In this document: piece by piece, positions 57,160 to 64,000 of the stretch
Numbering within the stretch: position 1 is the stretch's first letter
Layout: the number at the start of each line of letters is the position of its first letter
Source of the DNA: Rutidosis leptorrhynchoides
Taxonomy: Eukaryota; Streptophyta; Magnoliopsida; Asterales; Asteraceae
Reading direction: 5' to 3'
Length of the DNA stretch: 64,000 nt
Assembly (NCBI RefSeq): GCF_046630445.1
Contig: NC_092335.1
Location: 4,321,501-4,385,500 of the forward strand
Program-made: the position numbers and the translations under genes
The notes under the pieces: generated by a model
Databases searched by the model: none
The model's input: the letters and a program-made list of their open reading frames with translations, nothing else
What the model was told of the DNA's origin: nothing

Positions 57160-57577
57160 TTCGTATGATTGAATAAAGGATTTTTCGATATGAAATGATT
57201 CTCTGGCTATCGGGTGGTATTCTAATTATATAGAATATCCACATATATAGAACAAAAGATCTCATAGATTACGGAGGGATTTACGGAATATGTCAGACAA
57301 AGTTTACAGTAACAGATACGCGTAGATATGAATTAGAAAATACGCTAAGATATGAATTTTGTCTATACACCATTCATGCAATGAATGCAGTAAGACGCGT
57401 TTAGACTTAAGATGATAAGCAGGTAATTTCCTATAGATGATAAGTAGATGATTTTCGACACAAAAATGATAAGCAAAATTTTGACATGCAGACACGGTCG
57501 AAGTCCAGACTCACTAATGCAACCTAACGACTTATCAGTTAGATACACTAATGTAGACCTGGTTCGCTAAGACCACC

Positions 57578-57589
57578 GCTCTGATACCA
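57578..57589 (-). other. Primer binding site, tRNA-iMet type (copy d)
   Basis: The minus strand reads TGGTATCAGAGC, a perfect match to the common plant initiator-Met site, 2 bp from the LTR. Confidence 0.88.
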
Positions 57590-57591
57590 CA

Positions 57592-60485
57592 TGAAACGAC
57601 CCGACCCAATCCATAGGGACGAATACAATAACATATGATTACATCGCGAGGCATTTGACCTCTATATGATACGTTTTATAAACATTGCATTCTTTTGAAA
57701 AGATATTCCATAAATGAATATTTAAAATTCAATGTTTTTGACATCTGATGATTTCTACATATAGACAATCACCGTAAATAACAGTTTACAAGAATACTTC
57801 CGTTGACAATGCAGTCAAAATAAATACACGGTGATGATTTTGTGAATGCAATGCTTCATCGAATAAAACATGTATGACTCCATGCACATGGTTTCTCTAA
57901 CATATATTCAAACAGCGGAAGACTTCTAGGAACCTGAGAATAAACATGCTTTAAACGTCAACATAAAGTTGGTGAGATATAGGTTTAATGCTAGCAGCGT
58001 TATAAATATAGACCACAAGATTTCATATACATAAACGTTTTAATAAAAATATTTTAAGTGGTTGAGCACTTGATAACCATACTTAACATTTAATCAACGT
58101 CGCATATTCCCTTTATTATGAAATCTCACTACACTGTACCGAGTGTAGTCACCGAAACGAAGTACTGTGCAACCGTTGAATACTGGTCGTCCAGTCCGGT
58201 TGGGGTTGTCAGGCTCGATAGATCTATCAACAGGATTCGCGTTTACAATACCACATGTAAATAGTAGTTACTAAGCTACAGGGAAGTATGCCAGTGGTAT
58301 AACTCAACGTAGAATGTATTTTTTTTATCACTTGTGTCCATAACGTAAATCATAAAATGCATGTATTCTCATCCCGAAATATTTAGAGTTTAAAAGTGGG
58401 ACTATATACTCACTTTTGCCTTGAAGGTATTTAACTCGACTTGGTCTCCGATAGATATCACGAACCTAACCATATATATATAATATATCAACATATTTTC
58501 TTTTCAAGTAATCGTTACATATATATATATATATATATATACTTATAATACTTTTAATATTTTCTTAGTCCGTAGTTAGCAGTCCGATGTTAGTGGTCCA
58601 CAATTAGGTGCTCAATAAAATAAATAAAGACCCCATCGTATTCGTATTGATCAGAATTAATCTCGACCCATGGTACCATGTTGTCAAATGACGTGTTGCG
58701 TACATAAAGTACCGTGTTGTCAAATGACGTGTTGCGTACAATCATGAGGTCTTATGATTAATCTTCTCGTGTTGTTTACGGGTGGTCCTGAAATATATAA
58801 AATCAAATCATAAGTAATTATATATAAAATATCATATTAATTAGAAAAGATATGATTAATTTACTTTATCTCCAAATATTTTCGTAGCTAAACTAGCTTC
58901 GGATACCCAATCTTGTTTTAGTCGTAGTTTCTTCATTACAACTCCGTTTTTGTTGGTTCAACTTGCCACTTCCTTGGATCGAGTCAAATTTTAAGAATAT
59001 GAACTGAAAATACCTTAGTTTGTATTCGAAATCACAGGTTATAGGTCAAAATTTGGTAAAACTTATGGAAGTGATCATTTTCCATCATAAAAACAACATT
59101 TAATGATCATTTTTCTAAAAATACTTACACTTTGAGTTAAACCATGAAATTTTTATGTGTTAACATATTCATAAGAAATATCATTTTTCCAGAACATGAA
59201 CTTCCAATTCAAAGTTCAAGATGGTTTTTAATTATCCAACCCAAAATAGCCCCCGGTTGCACTCCGACGTCGTAGATTCAGTTTTTAATGTGTTCTTTGT
59301 AAAACCAAGTTATATCTTGTTAAGTTAGCATATCATTATGATATATTATAGGTCTTGAAGTGGTTTAAAAGTTAAGTTAGAAGGATCTATTTAGTTTGCA
59401 AACAAGTTTGAAATCATTCAAACTATGTTCTTGTTGTTAAAATTTTACAACATAAAATAAGATAGCTATATAATTATGAATCGAACAAGATTATGAACAA
59501 GGTTACTACCCCAAGTTACTTGCACAAAGTTACTGTAAGAGATAAGAAAAAATCTTGGAATCAAAGAGTGGTGGAGTTAGATCAAAAGGTTGGAAGTATA
59601 CTTCTTCAAATGGGTGGTTATTTTGATATGTTCTTGAAAGAGTTTTCTTATGGTGTTTAAGGCTTGTAATTGAAGCTAAATGATGGGGAAAATGCTTGGA
59701 GATGATCAAGTATGAAGTTAGGAGTATTTTGAGAGAGAAATGAGGGTGTAGGTATGAGAAAATGGAGTGAAGAAATGGTGTTCATTCATAAAAACGTTTT
59801 TAGTTTATAAAGAAAGAAAAGGATTCCTAATTTTGTTTTCTTACTAATAATTCATGCTACTTGACAAATCCTAGTTACCTCTATTGTAGGGCAGTAATAA
59901 TGTTGATTAGGATGTTGATTTGATGTGTATATACCAATAGTAAATACATATAGAAGCTGGGTATGATACAGGTACATATACCCTAGATATACGTACAGAA
60001 ATCTTGAGGAAACGGAATGAGAATTCAAATATAGCTATCTTTTGTGAATATACTTATATTGTTTTATGTATTTAAGTCCTTAAAAAGTGATTAAATACAT
60101 TATATATATGATACATGTATAAGCATTATAGGTTATAAGTATATATATCAAAGAATGTTACGTATAGTTATCGTTTTGAAAACTTAAGTTAGTAGTTTCA
60201 AAATATACTTATAACTCATTGTCATTAGTACACAATGAGATGTTAAACCATCCTTAGATCATGTTAAATATATATAAATACATATATATACACAAACGTA
60301 TAATTATCGTATGTTATATAGTTCGTGATATCATCGGTCAAATTGGACGGTCAAACGTTGTGTAAAACTCTTTTCAAAAACACAAGTCTCAACAATTTGG
60401 ATTGCTTATCATATTGATAAGGTTTAATTTATGTAAATATTAATCTCATAAGTATAAAATGATTGGAAAAATCCGAGTCGTTACA
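57592..60485 (-). repeat. 5' LTR of copy d
   Basis: 2894 bp from TGAAACGACCCG to CGAGTCGTTACA on the plus strand, about 99% like 50359-53242. Besides substitutions, a longer TA run (about 58519-58541) accounts for most of the length difference. Confidence 0.92.
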
Positions 60486-60490
60486 CCAAA
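60486..60490. other. Target site duplication CCAAA, right (copy d)
   Basis: Identical to 50354-50358. The Athila C reading frame continues from here. Confidence 0.95.
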
Positions 60491-61753
60491 CACTTGGAGT
60501 ATGCTTACCTCGAAGGTACATCTCAATTGCCAGTAATTATTGCTTCACATCTTTCCGGTAACGAGAAGAAAAGGTTAATCTTTGTTTTGAAAACCCATAA
60601 AAAGGCTATAGCCTGGAAAACGACCGACATTCCAGGGATAAACCCGTCTTATTGTACACATAAAATTCTCCTTGAAAATGACTTCAAACCAGTAGTACAA
60701 AAACAATGCAGGCTAAATCCCAACATGAAAGAGGTTGTTAAAAAGGAGGTAGTCAAGCTTCTTGACGCCGGGTTAATCTACCCCATCTCCAATAGTCCTT
60801 GGGTTAGTCCAGTACAAGTAGTACCCAAAAAGGGGGGTACAACCGTTATTGTAAATGAAAAAGACGAACTCGTTCCAACTAGAACGGTTACCGGCTGGAG
60901 AGTCTGTATTGATTACAGGCGTCTCAATGATGCCACTAGAAAAGATTATTTCCCGTTACCTTTTATTGATCAAATGATTGAACGATTAGCGGGGAAAGAA
61001 TACTATTGCTTTCTAAATGGTTTCTTCGGTTACTTCCAAATTCCAATTGATCCCAACGACCAAGAAAAGACCACATTCACTTATCCTTTTGGGACCTTTG
61101 CCTATCACCGCATGCCATTTGGTTTATGCAATGCACCCGGAACCTTTCAAAGGTGCATGATGGGAATTTTTGATGATATGGTAGAGGATTGTATGGAAGT
61201 CTTCATGGATGACTTTTCCGTGTTTGGAGACTCCTTTGAATCGTGTCTTTTTAACCTTGAACGTATGCTTATCCGATGTGAGAAAGCAAATTTGGTCCTG
61301 AATTGGGAAAAATGCCACTTCATGGTGAAGAAGGGCATTGTACTTGGTCACAAAATATCTCGTGTGGGAATAGAGGTAGATAAAACTAAAATTGAAGTAA
61401 TCTCTAAGCTACCTATACCGACGAATGTCAAGGCAATTAGAAGCTTTCTTGGTCACGCGGGATTTTATAGGCGATTTATCAAAGATTTCTCTAAAATTGC
61501 CCGTCCAATGACCAAACTTCTTGAAAAGGATGCTCCATTTGACTTCGATTCCAATTGTGAGAATGCATTCTCCATTCTAAAGTCAAAACTCACACAAGCT
61601 CCCATTATCGTGTCTCCGGATTGGAGTATGCCTTTTGAGTTAATGTGTGACGCGAGCGACTATGCCTTAGGAGCTGTCTTAGGACAACGACCCGATAATC
61701 ATTTTCGTCCAATTTATTATGCAAGCAAAACGCTAAAGAGGACCTCAAATTAA
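60486..61753 (+). pseudogene. Reverse transcriptase and RNase H start, Athila copy C
   Basis: An open frame of about 420 codons. KKEVVKLLDAGLIYPISNS, WRVCIDYRRLNDATRKDYFP, FLNGFFGYFQIPIDPNDQ (copy B has FLDGFSGYFQ; here the first catalytic Asp of RT is Asn), PFGLCNAPGTFQRCMMGIF, the FMDDFSVFGD box near residue 237 of the Met-60494 frame, FLGHAGFYRRFIKDFSKIA and then RNase H (ELMCDASDYALGAVLGQ). It ends in a frameshift at about 61735-61753. Loss of the first catalytic Asp would by itself abolish polymerase activity. Confidence 0.85.
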
Positions 61754-62975
61754 TTACACCACCACGGAAAAAGAGCTCCTAGCGGTTGTTTATGCGTTTG
61801 ATAAATTTCGGTCATATTTGGTGTTGTCCAAAACCATTGTTTACACGGATCATTCGGCTCTTAGGTACTTATTCTCGAAACTAGATGCAAAACATCATCT
61901 CATACGTTGGGTTCTTCTACTTCAAGAGTTTGACATTGAGATACGTGATAAGAAAGGAGCCGAGAATCTAGCCACCGATCATTTATCCCGACTTGAAAAC
62001 CCTGAATTAGAACAACTTGATGATACAATCATCAAGGACACATTTCCTGATGAATCTCTAATGAGGGTTGACAAGGAATCTAAAATCCCATGGTTTGCCC
62101 ATTTTGCAAACTATCTTGCTTCAAGCATTCTTCAAAAAGGACTTTCTTATCAACAAAAGAAGAAATTCTTTGCGGATTTGAAGTCCTATTTCTGGGAACA
62201 TCCCGACCTATTCCGTGTTGGTGCAGATCAAATGATTCGCTGTTGTGTGTACGGAAAAGAGGCTCAACAAATTCTCGAGCATTGCCATCAAGGGCCCACC
62301 GGCGGTCATTTCAGACCAAATCACACCGCAAGAAAAATCCTTGACTCGGGCTTTTATTGGCCCACGATCTTTAAAGATGCCCATAATTTTGTTCGGACTT
62401 GCAATGCATGCCAACGAATGGGTAACATCACAAAAAAGGATGAGATGCCTCAAACCGGCATCCAAGTTTGTGAAATCTTTGATATTTGGGGAATCGATTT
62501 CATGGGACCATTTCCAAGTTCCCATAAGTGCAAATACATCCTAGTAGCCGTTGACTATGTATCTAAGTGGGCTGAAGCAAAAGCTTTACCTACGAATGAT
62601 GCTAGGGTGGTGGTGAACTTCTTGAAAAATCTCTTCTCGCGCTTTGGAATCCCAAAAGCGCTCATATCCGATCGAGGAACTCATTTTGCCAACAACCTTC
62701 TTGAAAAGGTGTTGAAGAAGTATGGCGTAACTCATCGTTTCTCTACTCCGTACCATTCGCAAACGAGTGGTCAAGTGGAGAACACAAATCGTGCCTTGAA
62801 ACGCATACTTGAGAAGACGGTTGATAACAACCCTAAGATTTGGCAACGCAAGTTAGATGATGCGTTGTGGGCCTTTAGGACTGCTTTTAAAACACCAATC
62901 GGTACCACACCATTTAGACTTGTATACGGTAAAGCATGCCATATTCCGGTTGAAGTGGAACATAGAGCGTACTAG
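61754..62975 (+). pseudogene. RNase H and integrase, Athila copy C
   Basis: Resumes as [19 protein letters not shown] and [20 protein letters not shown] (RNase H), then the [18 protein letters not shown] linker. The integrase HHCC finger is complete ([20 protein letters not shown] and CNACQRMG). The catalytic residues lie in [22 protein letters not shown] and [13 protein letters not shown]. The frame stops at a TAG (62973-62975) in place of the Trp found in copy B (KAFWALK). Within 45 bp of that stop the sequence is cut by copy e. Confidence 0.86.
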
Positions 62976-63020
62976 GCATTAAAACTTTGTAATTTAGACA
63001 TGGAAAAGGCTGGTGAAAAC

Positions 63021-64000
63021 TGTAACGACCCGGAGATTTCCGACCAAATTTAAACCCTAATCTCTATATGTATCCGACATGATAAGCAAAATCTGTAATA
63101 TTGAGTCTAGAAAGTTTGAAATCTATATGCGAATAATCAATTACCCTTTTGACTGTCTTCGACGATTCACGAACAATTGAATGTATGTAAAAAAAAAATA
63201 TAATATTATTATGAAATCTATATAGGACTTCTATAAATAATTATTATTATATTGTAAGATTAAAATTTATTTATGATTTAAATGAATTCTTATTATCATT
63301 ATTATTGTTACTATTACTTTTATCATTATTCTTCTTATTATTAGCATTATTGTAATATTATTATTATTTTAAGTATTATTCCCTTTATTAATTAAAATTG
63401 TTACTATTATTACTGTTAGACTAACAATAACATTAAAATTATAATTTTTGTTATCATTAATATCATTAAGTATTAACAAGTAGTATTATTATTATCATTA
63501 GATTCTTGATCAATAATTATTATTCATATGATTATTATTCATTAGTATTACTAATATAAATTTTATTATTTATAATATTGAGGGTAGTATTAATATAGTT
63601 ATATTTATAAGATTTATATAATAATATAGTTATAATAAATGAGGTTAATTAGAATTTATAAATAAAGACACATGAATACAGATATATATATAGATATATT
63701 AAAAAGAATATATATATATCAAATAAATAATGATATGTACTTCCAAAATTACATGGATATTTTATAAACATCACATTCAAGTTCTGTATATATTTCTGTT
63801 TGGCCTGTGACTCGATATCACCCTTTTGTAAACACCCAAATCGATCACTTCATGATCTGAACTTTAAGCATTCAACTCTATCATTCTCAATGTCATTTAT
63901 ATGTAAGAAAGCCATTACTCATCTGTGATAATATAATAATAAAAAAAAAAACAGTCGAGACCCTGCTCATCTAAGTTTAAATCGATTTCTTATTTTCGAA
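63021..64000 (+). mobile_element. ACGACCCG-family LTR, copy e (5' part; continues past the window end)
   Basis: Starts TGTAACGACCCGGAGATTTC. Its first 170 bp match the reverse complement of the ends of LTRs a (12120-12290) and b (29345-29508), including CATGATAAGCAAA and CGATTCACGAACAATT. It then runs into the ATT-rich domain typical of the long LTR subtype. Whether it is a 5' LTR or a solo LTR cannot be seen; on the plus strand the next interior would begin outside the window. Confidence 0.8.

Larger units (their letters stand above)
50359..60485 (-). mobile_element. ACGACCCG-family non-autonomous LTR element, copy d (complete)
   Basis: 10,127 bp with 5-bp target duplications (CCAAA), LTRs of 2884 and 2894 bp, an initiator-Met-type primer site (57578-57589), polypurine tract and hairpin (53243-53278), and a 4.35 kb interior. 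Orientation is minus. The interior has no RT, RNase H, integrase or recognisable gag capsid. It carries the gag-position ORF (56716-57159), a repeat of its domain, and the antisense small ORF (53678-53851). By eye the LTRs differ at about 25-30 positions (about 1%), so the insertion is recent. It interrupts Athila C between protease and RT. Confidence 0.92.
45796..63020 (+). mobile_element. Athila-type Ty3/gypsy retrotransposon, copy C (second family; interrupted by copies d and e)
   Basis: A plus-strand element with a 5' LTR (45796-47517), a perfect primer site (47524), gag, protease, RT, RNase H and integrase. The reading is interrupted by copy d (50359-60485) and resumes exactly after one copy of its CCAAA target duplication. 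At 63021 another LTR (copy e) interrupts it after the start of the integrase C-terminal part. The 3' LTR is beyond the window. Proteins are clearly related to copies A and B but form a separate family. Copy C itself sits in the gag of copy c. Confidence 0.88.

Overview
This window is plant nuclear repeat DNA. It is AT-rich, full of long TA and AAT microsatellites, and built almost entirely of LTR retrotransposons nested in one another. I found no convincing single-copy host gene, rRNA gene or functional tRNA gene. The gag and pol styles (Athila-type Ty3/gypsy with a tRNA-Asp-type primer site; Tekay/Del-type chromovirus with an initiator-Met-type primer site) and the TTTAGGG-like repeats indicate a flowering plant. 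The chromovirus gag resembles those I know from Asteraceae, so a composite is my best guess, held with moderate to low confidence.

Layout. 1-6204: 5' part of an Athila-type element on the minus strand (copy A: gag, protease, 5' LTR 4121-6204). 6205-6849: degraded LTR-derived sequence. 6850-12290: truncated minus-strand element of a second family, called here the ACGACCCG family after its LTR ends (copy a; LTR 8274-12290). 12291-13744: two copia remnants pointing away from each other. 13745-14313: a possible Helitron end and unassigned sequence. 14314-24558: Athila-type copy B on the plus strand (LTR, gag, protease, RT, RNase H, integrase, extra ORF), disabled by many stops and without a 3' LTR. 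24559-36027: ACGACCCG-family copy b (minus, non-autonomous) with two LTRs of different subtypes and a foldback MITE inside the left one. 36028-45795: plus-strand chromovirus material (copy c): integrase with chromodomain, one LTR used on both sides, then an acidic ORF and an F-box-like ORF (both in a 1.93 kb tandem duplication), then gag. 45796-63020: Athila-type copy C, inserted in that gag. Copy d (50359-60485), a complete non-autonomous ACGACCCG-family element with matching CCAAA target duplications, interrupts copy C. 63021-64000: start of another LTR of the family (copy e), also inserted in copy C.

How the parts relate. The non-autonomous elements (a, b, d) share primer site, polypurine tract and LTR ends with the integrase- and gag-bearing chromovirus copy c, so they were probably mobilised by such relatives. 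Instead of pol they carry a different cargo: a gag-position ORF with a duplicated, probably coiled-coil domain, and, on the opposite strand near the 3' LTR, a 57-codon two-membrane-segment ORF. That small ORF is preserved without indels in two divergent copies and has a TATA box upstream. The chromovirus copy carries an F-box/At2g35280-like fragment between its primer site and gag, which looks like a captured host gene. These two cargoes, and the family-specific palindromes in the Athila-type LTRs and leaders, are the most unusual features here.
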